Assembly: GCA_043759735.1 (NCBI GenBank)
Contig: JAYUQC010000035.1
Location: forward strand, 1 to 16,377
From: CAISIP01 sp043759735
GTDB taxonomy: Bacteria > Pseudomonadota > Gammaproteobacteria > Burkholderiales > Burkholderiaceae_C
Direction: 5' to 3'
DNA: 16,377 nt
Both the position numbers and the translations under genes were made by a program. How positions within the stretch are numbered: position 1 is the first letter of the stretch; every line of letters begins with the position of its first letter. The notes below the pieces were generated by a model. The model was not told the origin of the DNA. It worked only from the letters and a program-made list of their open reading frames with translations, and searched no databases. This document shows positions 1 through 7,653 of this stretch, piece by piece.

Positions 1-46
1 CACCCCCTCGGGGGGCCTGGCGAAGCCAGGGCTGGGGGCGCTCATG
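1..46. repeat. 46-bp hairpin repeat, copy 1
   Basis: This stretch is identical base for base to positions 79-124, giving a 78-bp period. It contains nested inverted repeats: an outer CCCCC (3-7) against GGGGG (34-38), and an inner CCTGGC-GAA-GCCAGG (16-30). CCCCCTCGGGGGG (3-15) can also fold locally. The repeat may extend left of the window. It looks like a dispersed intergenic hairpin element of the kind seen downstream of genes in Burkholderiales; that family assignment is from memory and untested. There are no transposase-like features. On the minus strand it lies downstream of pal and could act in transcript ending or mRNA 3' protection. Confidence 0.85.
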
Positions 47-78
47 AGAAAACGCCGGGCCGCTCCCAAGTTTTCTGG

Positions 79-124
79 CACCCCCTCGGGGGGCCTGGCG
101 AAGCCAGGGCTGGGGGCGCTCATG
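79..124. repeat. 46-bp hairpin repeat, copy 2, overlapping the pal stop
   Basis: This is the second identical copy of the repeat at 1-46. The inner hairpin is at 94-108, and the outer arms are CCCCC 81-85 and GGGGG 112-116. On the minus strand the pal stop codon (120-122) and part of its last proline codon lie inside the repeat, so the element supplies the end of the pal reading frame. Read in the pal direction, the hairpin starts only a few bases after the stop. No strong T-run follows it, so a classical intrinsic terminator is not clear, though an isolated TTTT lies beyond it between the two copies. Confidence 0.85.
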
Positions 125-680
125 GGTAAAGTATCTCGGCGCGGCGGTTTCTGGCCATGGCGGCTTCGTCGTTGCCCTGGACCGCGGGCTTCTCCTTGCC
201 GTAACTCACCGCCTCCACCTGGGCATCGACCACACCCAACAGACCCAGTGCACGGCGCACGGCCTCGGCACGCTTTTGGCCCAGCGCGAGGTTGTATTCG
301 CGGCCGCCGGTTTCGTCGGTGTGTCCTTCGATCATCACGCGGCGGCTCGGCTCGGACTTCAGGACACGCGCATGGTTTTCGATCAGGCCCTGAAACTCCG
401 GCTTGATCACGAAGCTGTCATAGTCAAAATAGACGACGCGCGGCCCTTGCTGTATCGCGGAAGTCGAGCCGGACTTGGTCAGGTCCACCGGCGCCACGCC
501 CGAACTGGCCAGCACACCGGTGCTGCCGGCCGCCCCGGCAGCGCCGCCTGAACCGGCACCAGCCTGCGCACCTACCGGTTTGCCGGTCTTGTCCTCGACG
601 GCGACATCGTCCAGTTTGACGGACGAGCCACAACCTACCAGCAATGCGGCGCACGACAAGGCCAGCAATAATCGATTCAT
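120..680 (-). CDS. pal: Peptidoglycan-associated lipoprotein Pal
   Basis: Pal is an outer-membrane lipoprotein that binds peptidoglycan and TolB, helping keep the envelope layers together and constrict the outer membrane at division. The 186-residue protein starts at the ATG ending at 680, preceded by a good AAGGAGA ribosome site. It has a lipoprotein signal with lipobox LVGC, so the mature end is Cys17. A Gly/Ala/Ser-rich linker (about 38-60) follows, then an OmpA-like peptidoglycan-binding domain (about 81-186) with VVYFDYDSF, EGHTDETGGREYN and the late AMARNRRAEI motif. Longer in-frame extensions upstream are rejected because they bury the signal peptide. It lies 19 bases after tolB, so the two are surely co-transcribed. 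Its stop codon lies inside a 46-bp repeat. The next usual gene, cpoB/ybgF, would lie beyond the left edge and cannot be seen. Confidence 0.95.
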   Translation of the reverse strand: MNRLLLALSCAALLVGCGSSVKLDDVAVEDKTGKPVGAQAGAGSGGAAGAAGSTGVLASSGVAPVDLTKSGSTSAIQQGPRVVYFDYDSFVIKPEFQGLIENHARVLKSEPSRRVMIEGHTDETGGREYNLALGQKRAEAVRRALGLLGVVDAQVEAVSYGKEKPAVQGNDEAAMARNRRAEILYP

Positions 681-699
681 CCGTGTTCTCCTTGGTTTG

Positions 700-1998
700 T
701 CATTGTTTCTGAAGCGGACCCCAGTCGGGCTCGCGGATCTCGCCCGACGGCCCCGCCAAGCGGGTCTTGACGCGACCATCCAGCGTGGTCGTCGTCAGGC
801 TCTCGCGTCCCTGCGCGGACGTCGCGTAGATGATGAGACGCCCGTTGGGTGCAAAACTCGGGCTTTCATCGGAAGACGTGTCGGTGATTGCAACCGAGTT
901 GCCGCTGGCGAGATCCATCACATGCAGACGGAACGCACCATTGACTCGGGAAATATAGGCCAGCGACTTGCCGTCTGGGCTGATGCTCGGGGAAATGTTG
1001 TAACTGCCGGTAAAGGTGATGCGCTGCGGGCTGCCCCCGCTCGCAGGCAGCTTGTAGATCTGCGGCGAACCACCCCGGTCGCTTACGAAGTAGATCGTGC
1101 CGGCGTCGGGCGAGAACACCGGCTCGGTATCGATACTGGCTGACTGCGCCAGTCGCTTGGGTTCTCCCCCCTGAGCGTCGATCAGATACAGCTGCGAGCC
1201 GCCGTCGCGGCTGAGCGTGACAGCCAGCGTGCGCCCGTCGGGCGCCCAGGCCGGCGCGCTGTTGGAGCCGCGGAAATTGGCCAGCAAGCGACGCTTGCCG
1301 GTGGCAATTTCATGCACATACACAACCGGCTTGCGCGATTCAAATGACACATAGGCCAGCTGCCCGCCCAGTGGCGACCAGGCCGGCGAGATAATCGGTT
1401 CCGGACTGGCCAGCGCCGATTGCGCGTTCTCGCCGTCCGCGTCGGCGATCCACAGGCTGTATCTTTGCGAGACCCTGGTCACATAGGCAATACGGGTTGA
1501 AAAGATGCCTTTGACCCCGGTCAGCTTCTCATAGACAAAATCGGCGATCCGGTGCGCCGATTGCCGCAGGTCAGTCTGGGTTACGGCGTAGCTCTGGCCA
1601 CCGAGGTCTTGCCCGCGGGTCAGATCCCACAAGCGAAACCGCACATCGAAACGGCCATCCGCCAGGCGTGTGATGCTGCCGACCACCAACGAGTCGGCGC
1701 CCTTCTGGCGCCATGCAGTGAGCTCCGGCCGCGACAACTCGTCCATGCTCGCCGGCACCAGGTCGGTGCCACGAAACTGGCCACTGCGTTCCAGATCGGC
1801 CTGCACGATGGCAGAAATCTTTTGCGCCATGCCATCCTGGCCACGAAATGGCGCGATGGCAATTGGGAGCTGCGTCAGCCCGACACCGGACACTTCAATG
1901 CGCAATTGCGCGGCGGCGGGCATCATCAAGGCCAGGGCGCAACTGGCGACCAGCAGTCGAACGACAACGCCAGCGCGACCAAACAGAATGGAAATCAT
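700..1998 (-). CDS. tolB: Tol-Pal system protein TolB
   Basis: TolB is the periplasmic beta-propeller that contacts Pal and TolA in the Tol-Pal envelope complex. With the start at 1998 the protein is 432 residues, the normal family size. It has a signal peptide with a hydrophobic core (about 11-28) and likely cleavage after PAAA, before QLRIEV. An N-terminal alpha/beta domain (about 32-160) precedes a six-bladed propeller (about 165-432) whose blades carry repeats such as SPAWSPLGG, APAWAPDGR, EPVFSPDAG and SPSISPDGK. A longer reading frame to 2103 exists, but it would place 35 non-signal residues before the signal peptide. The ribosome site before 1998 is weak, so the exact start is not certain. 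pal follows 19 bases downstream. No tolA tail is visible upstream; the neighbour there is divergent. Confidence 0.94.
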   Translation of the reverse strand: MISILFGRAGVVVRLLVASCALALMMPAAAQLRIEVSGVGLTQLPIAIAPFRGQDGMAQKISAIVQADLERSGQFRGTDLVPASMDELSRPELTAWRQKGADSLVVGSITRLADGRFDVRFRLWDLTRGQDLGGQSYAVTQTDLRQSAHRIADFVYEKLTGVKGIFSTRIAYVTRVSQRYSLWIADADGENAQSALASPEPIISPAWSPLGGQLAYVSFESRKPVVYVHEIATGKRRLLANFRGSNSAPAWAPDGRTLAVTLSRDGGSQLYLIDAQGGEPKRLAQSASIDTEPVFSPDAGTIYFVSDRGGSPQIYKLPASGGSPQRITFTGSYNISPSISPDGKSLAYISRVNGAFRLHVMDLASGNSVAITDTSSDESPSFAPNGRLIIYATSAQGRESLTTTTLDGRVKTRLAGPSGEIREPDWGPLQKQ

Positions 1999-2275
1999 GA
2001 AAACCAGGGTTTGTGGGAGTTGCACGTACCGGCACCTTTGAATGGCCACGAGCCTGCCATTCAGGACTGGTGGGATTAGCCCCGCAACAGCACGCAATGG
2101 CACGCGAAACGGAGCCAGCAGGGCGCCCGGGCGATGCCCCGATAATAAACCCTCCCGTTTCAGCAGCCATGAATGCCCGCCCTACCACCGCCTTTTCAGC
2201 CGCCGCGACGCCATCGCGCCGAATGGGTGACGGCCGGGCCGTGTGCCCGACCTGCTAACCGGGGGCTTGGTGTCG
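1999..2275. promoter_or_regulatory. Divergent intergenic region between tolB and the MsbA-type gene
   Basis: This 277-bp stretch must carry the promoters for tolB-pal (leftward) and the ABC half-transporter (rightward). No gene or RNA is recognisable in it. The one AT-rich island, GATAATAAA (2141-2149), could give a -10 box on either strand (GATAAT rightward, TATTAT leftward). No convincing -35 partner was found at 16-18 bases for either. A 10-bp palindrome CGCCCGGGCG lies at 2124-2133. No remnant of a tolA 3' end was found. Confidence 0.35.
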
Positions 2276-4093
2276 ATGCATGAATCCACGGCGCGGGCCG
2301 GCAGTCTGTTCAAGCGGCTGTCGCGGCTTTGGCCGTATTTTGGCCGGCCCTTGTGGGTCTGGGCTGCGGCAGCTGGCGCGACTTTGGTGCTGGCGCTATC
2401 GGAACCTCTGATCCCCGCGTTGTTGCAGCCCTTGCTGGACCGTGGTTTCCAACAGGGAAACCTGCAGTTGTGGGTGGTTCCGGTGGCTTTGATACTGCTT
2501 TTCGCGGTGCGCGGCGTATGCAGCTTTACGGCTCAACTGGCCATGACCAAGATCACCTCGTCGGGGCTCATGGTGTTGCGCAAGGCGATGTTCGACAAAT
2601 TGCTGGGTGCCCAGTTGAGTTTGTTCTCCGGGCAGACGTCGAGCGCACTGGCCAACACCATCGTGTACGAGGTTCAGAGCGGCTCGACATTGCTGGTGGG
2701 CGCCCTGATGACCTTGACGCGCAACAGCCTGACCTTGCTGGCGCTGTTGGGCTATTTGATGTTCCTGAACTGGAAACTGACGCTGATCGTGGTGTTCCTG
2801 TTCCCGGCCGTTGCGCTTGTCATGCGGACCCTGTCGCGCCGCTTGTACCGGGTCACGCGCAACAGTCAGCAGGCGACCGACGCTCTGGCCTATGTGGTCG
2901 AGGAAAACGTGCTCGCGCACCGCGACATCCGCCTGCAGGCGGCTCAGGCTTCGCAGTCAGATCGTTTCGCCCAACTCAGTGACGCACTGCGCCGGCTGTC
3001 GATGAAGTCGACCGCGGCTTCGGCGGCCATGACGCCCCTGACCCAAGTGCTGGCCGCAGTGGCCTTATCGACCGTGATCACGGTGGCCCTGGTTCAAAGC
3101 GCGGATAACACCACCTCGGTTGGCGGTTTCGTAGCATTTGTTACCGCGATGCTGATGCTGATCGCACCGCTGAAACACTTGACCGAGGTCGCCAATCCGA
3201 TTACCCGCGGGTTGGCCGCGATGGAACGCGGGCTGGACCTGATGGCGAGCACGCCCGACGAATCCGGTGGCACTTTCGCCAAGCGCCGCGCAGACGGCGT
3301 GATCCGGTTCGACACCATTAGCGTGTCATACACCGACAACGCCGTACCGGCACTCGACCGGTTCAGCCTGCAAGTCGCAGCCGGCGAAACCGTTGCCTTG
3401 GTGGGCGCCTCGGGCTCGGGCAAGTCCACCTTGGTCAACCTGCTGCCGCGATTCGTCGAGCCCAGTGCCGGCACCATCTACTTGGACGGCCATGCCTTGG
3501 GCGAGTGGGATCTGGCCACCTTGCGCGGCCAGTTTGCGCTGGTGAGCCAGCATGTGCTGATGCTCAACGACACGATCGCCGTCAATGTTGCGCTCGGTCA
3601 GACCATGGACCGGGCCAAGGTGGCGCATTGCATGGACGCCGCCAACCTGCAGGGCCTGGTGAAAGAATTGCCGCAGGGGCTGGACACCGTGGTTGGCCAC
3701 AACGCGATGCAGCTATCCGGGGGCCAGCGCCAACGCCTGGCCATCGCGCGGGCTCTCTACAAGGATGCGCCGGTGCTGATTCTGGACGAGGCCACGTCGG
3801 CGCTGGATGCCGAGTCCGAACGGGCGGTTCAAGAAGCCCTGCAACGCCTGATGCAAAAGCGCACAACGCTGGTAATCGCACACCGACTCTCGACGGTTCA
3901 GCACGCGAACCGCATTGTCGTCATGGAGAACGGCCGCACGGTAGAGATGGGTCGCCACGCCGAATTGTTGGACGCCGCGGGCCCTTATGCGCGCCTATAC
4001 GGCCTGGGATTGCCCGATGACGCTACGACTGCGCCACCGTCGGAAACAACAGCCGGTTTCGATCCGACGGCACCATCAGAATCGATCGCCTGA
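2276..4093 (+). CDS. msbA: MsbA-type ABC half-transporter, probable lipid A/lipid flippase
   Basis: This is an inner-membrane exporter with its transmembrane and ATPase domains in one chain, acting as a homodimer. In this family MsbA flips lipid A-core across the inner membrane. From the ATG at 2276 it has 605 residues. The hydrophobic half (about 25-310) carries several membrane spans. The nucleotide-binding half shows Walker A GASGSGKS (377-384), a Q-loop in VSQHV (Q425), signature LSGGQRQR (480-487), Walker B VLILDEATSALD (from 500) and the H-loop in IAHRLST (H536). A Thr/Ser/Pro/Ala-rich tail of about 25 residues follows the ATPase domain. A GTG start at 2243 or 2270 is possible; GGGGG at 2261-2265 is the only ribosome-site-like run. 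It could also be a general lipid or drug exporter of the same fold. It ends 52 bases before the LacI-type gene and is probably not part of the sugar operon. Confidence 0.82.
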   Translation: MHESTARAGSLFKRLSRLWPYFGRPLWVWAAAAGATLVLALSEPLIPALLQPLLDRGFQQGNLQLWVVPVALILLFAVRGVCSFTAQLAMTKITSSGLMVLRKAMFDKLLGAQLSLFSGQTSSALANTIVYEVQSGSTLLVGALMTLTRNSLTLLALLGYLMFLNWKLTLIVVFLFPAVALVMRTLSRRLYRVTRNSQQATDALAYVVEENVLAHRDIRLQAAQASQSDRFAQLSDALRRLSMKSTAASAAMTPLTQVLAAVALSTVITVALVQSADNTTSVGGFVAFVTAMLMLIAPLKHLTEVANPITRGLAAMERGLDLMASTPDESGGTFAKRRADGVIRFDTISVSYTDNAVPALDRFSLQVAAGETVALVGASGSGKSTLVNLLPRFVEPSAGTIYLDGHALGEWDLATLRGQFALVSQHVLMLNDTIAVNVALGQTMDRAKVAHCMDAANLQGLVKELPQGLDTVVGHNAMQLSGGQRQRLAIARALYKDAPVLILDEATSALDAESERAVQEALQRLMQKRTTLVIAHRLSTVQHANRIVVMENGRTVEMGRHAELLDAAGPYARLYGLGLPDDATTAPPSETTAGFDPTAPSESIA

Positions 4094-4117
4094 CGACAAC
4101 CGTTTACCGCACAGACC

Positions 4118-4138
4118 TATACTCGCGCCCAAAAGGAG
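4118..4138 (+). promoter_or_regulatory. Possible promoter -10 and ribosome site for the LacI-type gene
   Basis: TATACT at 4118-4123 matches the -10 consensus at five of six positions. The hexamer 17 bases upstream (GACAAC, 4095-4100) is a poor -35. AAAAGGAG (4131-4138) is a strong ribosome site seven bases before the ATG at 4146 and fixes that start. The promoter call is tentative. Transcription might also read in from the upstream transporter gene, since no terminator is visible in the 52-bp gap. Confidence 0.4.
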
Positions 4139-4145
4139 TGCGCTG

Positions 4146-5201
4146 ATGAGCACAATTCGCAGGGCACGCAGTGGCAACTGGGCCGGTTCGAGTCGAAGTC
4201 CCCAGCCTGTCACGATCGATCATGTCGCCGAACTCGCCGGCGTATCGCCCAGCACGGTCTCGCGCATTCTCAATGGCACCGCGGTGGTCAATGATGCGAA
4301 ACGCAGTGCGGTCGACAAGGCGATCGCGAAGTTGGGTTATGTTCCCAATCCGGTAGCGAGAGGCCTGGCCGGAGGACAGACGTACAGCGTCGGCGTCATT
4401 ACCCAGGCAATTGACAGCCCGTACTATGGCGCGGCATTGCGCGGTATCGAGGACGAACTTGATGTGGCCGGATACTGCCCCTTGTTCGTGAGCGGGCACT
4501 GGAACGCCGTGGCGGAAGCGCGCGGCATCGACGTGCTGCGTTCGCGACGCGTGGACGGCATCATCGTACTGACCGGTCGCCTGCCAGACCAGGCGCTCAA
4601 GGCCTGCGCCAAGTCGATCCCGGTGGTGGTGACCGGCCGCAATCTCAAGGCACCAGGACTTTTCTCTTTGAACTTCGACAACTTCGAAGGAGGCCGCATC
4701 GCGACCCAGTACCTGATTGATCTGGGGCACAGGCAAATCGCGTTCATTTCGGGCGATGCGGAACACCCCGACGCCAACGAGCGCCTGCGCGGCTATCGCG
4801 CGGCGCTGAAAGCGGCCGCAATTGAATACGACCCGGGGCTGGTCACGCCAGGGGCTTACCACGAAGTCAGCGGCGCTTTGGCCGTCGATCATCTGTTGCA
4901 GAGCCGTCGGCGTTTCACCGCAATATTTGCCGCCAACGACCAGATGGCGATTGGTGCCAATTTGGCCTTGCAACGCCGATCGCTGCGAGTTCCCGCCGAT
5001 ATTTCGCTCATCGGGTTCGATGACCTTCCCTCATCGCTCTATGCAATTCCGCCGCTCAGTTCCGTACGCCAGCCGGCGTATGAAATTGGCCGGCTGGCGG
5101 CCGCCGGCATGCTGCAACTGATTGCGGGTCAGACGCCGCACGCGGAAGTGCCGCTTCCGATCCTGATCGCACGCGAATCCGGTCGACGCCTGTCGCCCTG
5201 A
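4146..5201 (+). CDS. LacI-family transcriptional regulator of the glucan locus
   Basis: This is a sugar-responsive DNA-binding repressor of 351 residues, the usual length for the family. A short basic N-terminal tail (1-20) precedes the helix-turn-helix (about 22-43: VTIDHVAELAGVSPSTVSR). The hinge helix region follows (YVPNPVARGLAGG, about 65-77). Residues 80-345 form a periplasmic-binding-protein-like effector domain, with family landmarks such as VDGIIVLTGR, GHRQIAFISG, FAANDQMAIG and ISLIGFDDLP. The start at 4146 is chosen for its AAAAGGAG ribosome site and because longer extensions add only unrelated sequence. It lies directly upstream of the transporter and enzyme genes, in the same direction. 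A LacI-type palindrome stands before the next gene, so it most likely represses that operon until an imported sugar, perhaps a laminari-oligosaccharide or glucose derivative, is bound. The effector is not deducible from sequence. Confidence 0.92.
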   Translation: MSTIRRARSGNWAGSSRSPQPVTIDHVAELAGVSPSTVSRILNGTAVVNDAKRSAVDKAIAKLGYVPNPVARGLAGGQTYSVGVITQAIDSPYYGAALRGIEDELDVAGYCPLFVSGHWNAVAEARGIDVLRSRRVDGIIVLTGRLPDQALKACAKSIPVVVTGRNLKAPGLFSLNFDNFEGGRIATQYLIDLGHRQIAFISGDAEHPDANERLRGYRAALKAAAIEYDPGLVTPGAYHEVSGALAVDHLLQSRRRFTAIFAANDQMAIGANLALQRRSLRVPADISLIGFDDLPSSLYAIPPLSSVRQPAYEIGRLAAAGMLQLIAGQTPHAEVPLPILIARESGRRLSP

Positions 5202-5260
5202 AAAAAAGGGCTTTGGTAACCAGCGCGTCCAGCGCAGAGCCGCGCTGCAGGGAATACCCT
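5195..5260 (+). terminator. Hairpin cluster after the LacI-type gene, weak terminator candidate
   Basis: Three short inverted repeats follow one another at the end of the regulator gene. GCCCT/AGGGC (5195-5199 and 5207-5211) overlaps the stop codon and is followed by TTT. CAGCGC-AGAGCC-GCGCTG lies at 5230-5247. AGGG-AATA-CCCT lies at 5249-5260. None has both a long stem and a proper T-run, so partial termination or read-through into the operon is more likely than a full stop. The last element could instead be a protein-binding site upstream of the next promoter. Confidence 0.3.
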
Positions 5261-5284
5261 AATCCTGCACATTTTCACACCTCC

Positions 5285-5309
5285 TATAATTATTATGAAA
5301 GCGCTTTCA
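5285..5309 (+). promoter_or_regulatory. Operon promoter -10 box with overlapping LacI-type operator
   Basis: A perfect TATAAT lies at 5285-5290. Six bases later stands the perfect 14-bp palindrome TGAAAGCGCTTTCA (5296-5309). Its CG-centred AGCGCT core is typical of operators bound by LacI/GalR-family proteins. The transcription start expected from the -10 box would be near 5297, so a bound repressor would sit on the start site. No good -35 box is present at 16-18 bases, which suggests a weak promoter or one needing an activator. The leader from there to the binding-protein ATG is about 90 bases. I saw no second copy of this palindrome in the window. Confidence 0.75.
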
Positions 5310-5388
5310 AGTTAGATCCTGCAAGCGTGATAGATAACCGCCGATCCGACGGCATGGGGGCGACAACCACCCAAACAAGGAGATCCGG

Positions 5389-6660
5389 ATGCAGGAAACC
5401 AGTTGTTGCAACAGGCGAAGCCGTCGCTGGGCGGTAGCCGGGCTGTTGCTGGCCGCATTTGCATCCGCACAGGCTCAGGTCACTCTCACGGTGGCGGCGT
5501 TCCCCGCGGTCGACGAGATTGTTCGCTCCGCCATCGCGCAATGGAAACGACTGCATCCCACGGTCGACATCAAGGTTGTCAGTCGCCAATTCAACGACCA
5601 CCACACAGCCATGACGACCGCGCTGTCGACGTCGTTCTACTTGCCGGATGTCATGGCGCTGGAGGTTGGCTACGTCGGTCGATTCGCTCAGGGCGGCGGA
5701 CTGGATAACCTGTCACTGCCGCCCTACGACGTTCGCCGATTCGAATCGCGCTTCGTGCCCTATGCTTTTGCCCAGGCGACCAACCGCAAGGGGGCGGTGG
5801 TTGCGATGCCGACCGACATCGGTCCCGGAACCCTGTTGTATCGTGCCGACCTGCTCGCCAAGGCTGGCGTCTCCGAAGCCGAGTTGACCCAGTCCTGGGA
5901 TAGCTACGTCGCCACAGGAACACGCATCAAGAAGGCGACCGGTGCCTACCTGATGGCCCATGCGCGCGACATGAAGGACATCGTCATTCGCAGTGGCATC
6001 AAGCCAGGCGAGGGCCTGTACTTCGACGACAAATCCAATGTGCTGGTCAATTCCCCGCGGTTCGAACGCGCGTTCGAGCTGGCGCGCCAGGTGCGCCAGC
6101 AAAAACTCGATGCCAAGGTTTCGGCCTGGTCCAACGAGTGGTCGGAAGGGTTCAAGCGCGGCACCATCGCCACCCAGATGACCGGCGCCTGGCTGGCTGG
6201 ACATCTGAACAACTGGCTCGCCCCGGACACAAAGGGCAAATGGCGCGCCGCGCAACTGCCCGAGGGTGCCTATGCGGCATACGGGGGCACATTTTTCGCC
6301 ATTGCCCGCGGCTCGCCAGCCGCACACAAGCAACTGGCGTGGGAGTTCATCCAGATGATGACACTCGATCGCGAAGTGCAGATCAATGCGTTTCGCAGCC
6401 AGGACGCTTTTCCGGCGCTGCTTGAGGTATACGACGACCCGTTCTTCGACCAGGCAATCGACTTCCTGGGTGGACAAACGGCGCGCATTGGATGGCGTGA
6501 AGCCGCCCGTCGCATCACAGCGGTTTCGGTACACAAGCAGGACGCCTTCGCCGACGAGGTGATCAACACGGAACTCGACAAGGTCCTGGACCGGGGCAAG
6601 GACATCAAGGCTGCACTGGCCGACGCGCAACGCCTGTTGGGCAAACGCGCGCACCGCTGA
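5389..6660 (+). CDS. Sugar ABC transporter periplasmic binding protein (CUT1 type)
   Basis: This captures an oligosaccharide in the periplasm and delivers it to the two permeases. The 423-residue product has an N-terminal signal peptide: a basic start (NRRSRRW), a hydrophobic stretch AVAGLLLAAFASA, and likely cleavage after AQA before QVTLTV. There is no lipobox, so it should be a soluble periplasmic protein. The body fits solute-binding protein family 1, the large binding proteins of CUT1 oligosaccharide importers. Visible features include VMALEVGYVGRFAQ, AMPTDIGPGTLLYR and GAYAAYGGTFFAIARG. The start is fixed by AAGGAG at 5377-5382, six bases upstream. It is the first gene after the operator and so probably the most strongly expressed. 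The substrate is inferred as beta-1,3-gluco-oligosaccharide from the enzymes downstream; sequence alone does not show it. Confidence 0.93.
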   Translation: MQETSCCNRRSRRWAVAGLLLAAFASAQAQVTLTVAAFPAVDEIVRSAIAQWKRLHPTVDIKVVSRQFNDHHTAMTTALSTSFYLPDVMALEVGYVGRFAQGGGLDNLSLPPYDVRRFESRFVPYAFAQATNRKGAVVAMPTDIGPGTLLYRADLLAKAGVSEAELTQSWDSYVATGTRIKKATGAYLMAHARDMKDIVIRSGIKPGEGLYFDDKSNVLVNSPRFERAFELARQVRQQKLDAKVSAWSNEWSEGFKRGTIATQMTGAWLAGHLNNWLAPDTKGKWRAAQLPEGAYAAYGGTFFAIARGSPAAHKQLAWEFIQMMTLDREVQINAFRSQDAFPALLEVYDDPFFDQAIDFLGGQTARIGWREAARRITAVSVHKQDAFADEVINTELDKVLDRGKDIKAALADAQRLLGKRAHR

Positions 6661-6702
6661 GGCCGCAACCGTCTGGCCTTGCAACCCCTAACTGAGCAAC
6701 CG

Positions 6703-7638
6703 ATGAAACTTCCCGCCGCGCTGCGCCTGTCACCTGTATGGGCGCCCTATGTGTTCATCAGCCCATTCGTCATTCTGTTCGGCGTTTTCGGACTATTCCC
6801 CCTGCTGTTTTCCCTGTACCTGGCGTTCCAGAGCTGGGAGCCCAGCAGCGGCATGGGCGCGATGGCCTTTGTCGGATTTGGCAACTTCGCGTTTGCGCTG
6901 CAGGACGAATGGTTCTGGAAGTCGCTCTACAACACCGGCTGGATGGCTTTTGCTTCGGGTGTGCCACAACACGTGGTCGCGATACCGCTGGCCTATTTCA
7001 TCCACACCTCGTTCAAGGGCATGCGCAATGCGGTCGTCGGGGCGTATTTCATGCCCTACATCACGTCCACGGTCGCCATCGCGATCCTGTTCAGTTCGCT
7101 TTTTTCAACCGACTACGGATTGGTCAATGTGGGACTGCAAGCCATGGCCCAAGTGCCCGGGCTGGGCTGGCTGCTACCAAGCGACCCGGTTGACTGGCTG
7201 GGCAACCCGGACAACATCAAGCCGGCCATCTCGATGCTGGTGTTCTGGCGCTACGTCGGCTTCAACGTGGTTCTGTACCTGGCCGCTTTGCAGACCATAC
7301 CGAAAGATATCTACGAGGCTGCCACGATGGATGGCGCCGGGCGCATCCAGCAATTCTTCTACATCACGCTGCCCAGCCTCAAGCCGATGATCTTCTTCGG
7401 TGTCACGCTCAGCGTGATCGGCGGCTTGCAGCTGTTCGAAGAGCCATTCATCCTGACCGGCGGACGCGGCGGCTCGGACCAGGCCGGCATGACCACGGCA
7501 ATCTACCTGTACCGGATGGCATTCGACTTCAACGACTTTGGCGCGGCAAGCGCGATGTCGTGGCTGTTGTTCATCGTGGTTGGACTGCTCACCTGGCTGA
7601 CCAATATTGCGTTTCGCCCGCGCAAGTCATCCACCTGA
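6703..7638 (+). CDS. Sugar ABC transporter permease 1 (MalF-like)
   Basis: This is an inner-membrane channel subunit of the CUT1 importer, pairing with the permease encoded next. From the ATG at 6703 it has 311 residues, with about six hydrophobic spans beginning at WAPYVFISPFVILFGVF. The cytoplasmic EAA loop that docks onto the ATPase is clear: EAATMDGAGRIQQFFYITLP (about 205-224), followed by SLKP. An upstream TTG (6679) is in frame, but ATG 6703 gives a natural permease N-terminus. The ribosome site is weak. The gene follows the binding-protein gene after 42 bases and precedes permease 2 by 15 bases, so all three belong to one transcript. Confidence 0.92.
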   Translation: MKLPAALRLSPVWAPYVFISPFVILFGVFGLFPLLFSLYLAFQSWEPSSGMGAMAFVGFGNFAFALQDEWFWKSLYNTGWMAFASGVPQHVVAIPLAYFIHTSFKGMRNAVVGAYFMPYITSTVAIAILFSSLFSTDYGLVNVGLQAMAQVPGLGWLLPSDPVDWLGNPDNIKPAISMLVFWRYVGFNVVLYLAALQTIPKDIYEAATMDGAGRIQQFFYITLPSLKPMIFFGVTLSVIGGLQLFEEPFILTGGRGGSDQAGMTTAIYLYRMAFDFNDFGAASAMSWLLFIVVGLLTWLTNIAFRPRKSST

Positions 7639-7653
7639 TTGCGGGTTCATCCA

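Noticed and set aside
1..124. CRISPR-like pattern: two identical repeats separated by 32 bases
   Set aside because: Only two copies, repeat unusually long at 46 bp with multiple nested hairpins, overlapping the pal stop codon, and no cas genes nearby.
475..1143. Plus-strand open frame across pal and tolB
   Set aside because: It runs antisense to well-recognised tolB and pal, and its residues show no family features.
1999..2275. Possible tolA remnant between tolB and the divergent gene
   Set aside because: None of the minus-strand frames in the gap shows a TolA C-terminal pattern; the gap reads as ordinary intergenic sequence.
3987..4145. In-frame extension of the LacI-type gene over the end of the transporter gene
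   Set aside because: Extension residues are unrelated to the family; the strong ribosome site before 4146 and the position of the helix-turn-helix favour 4146.
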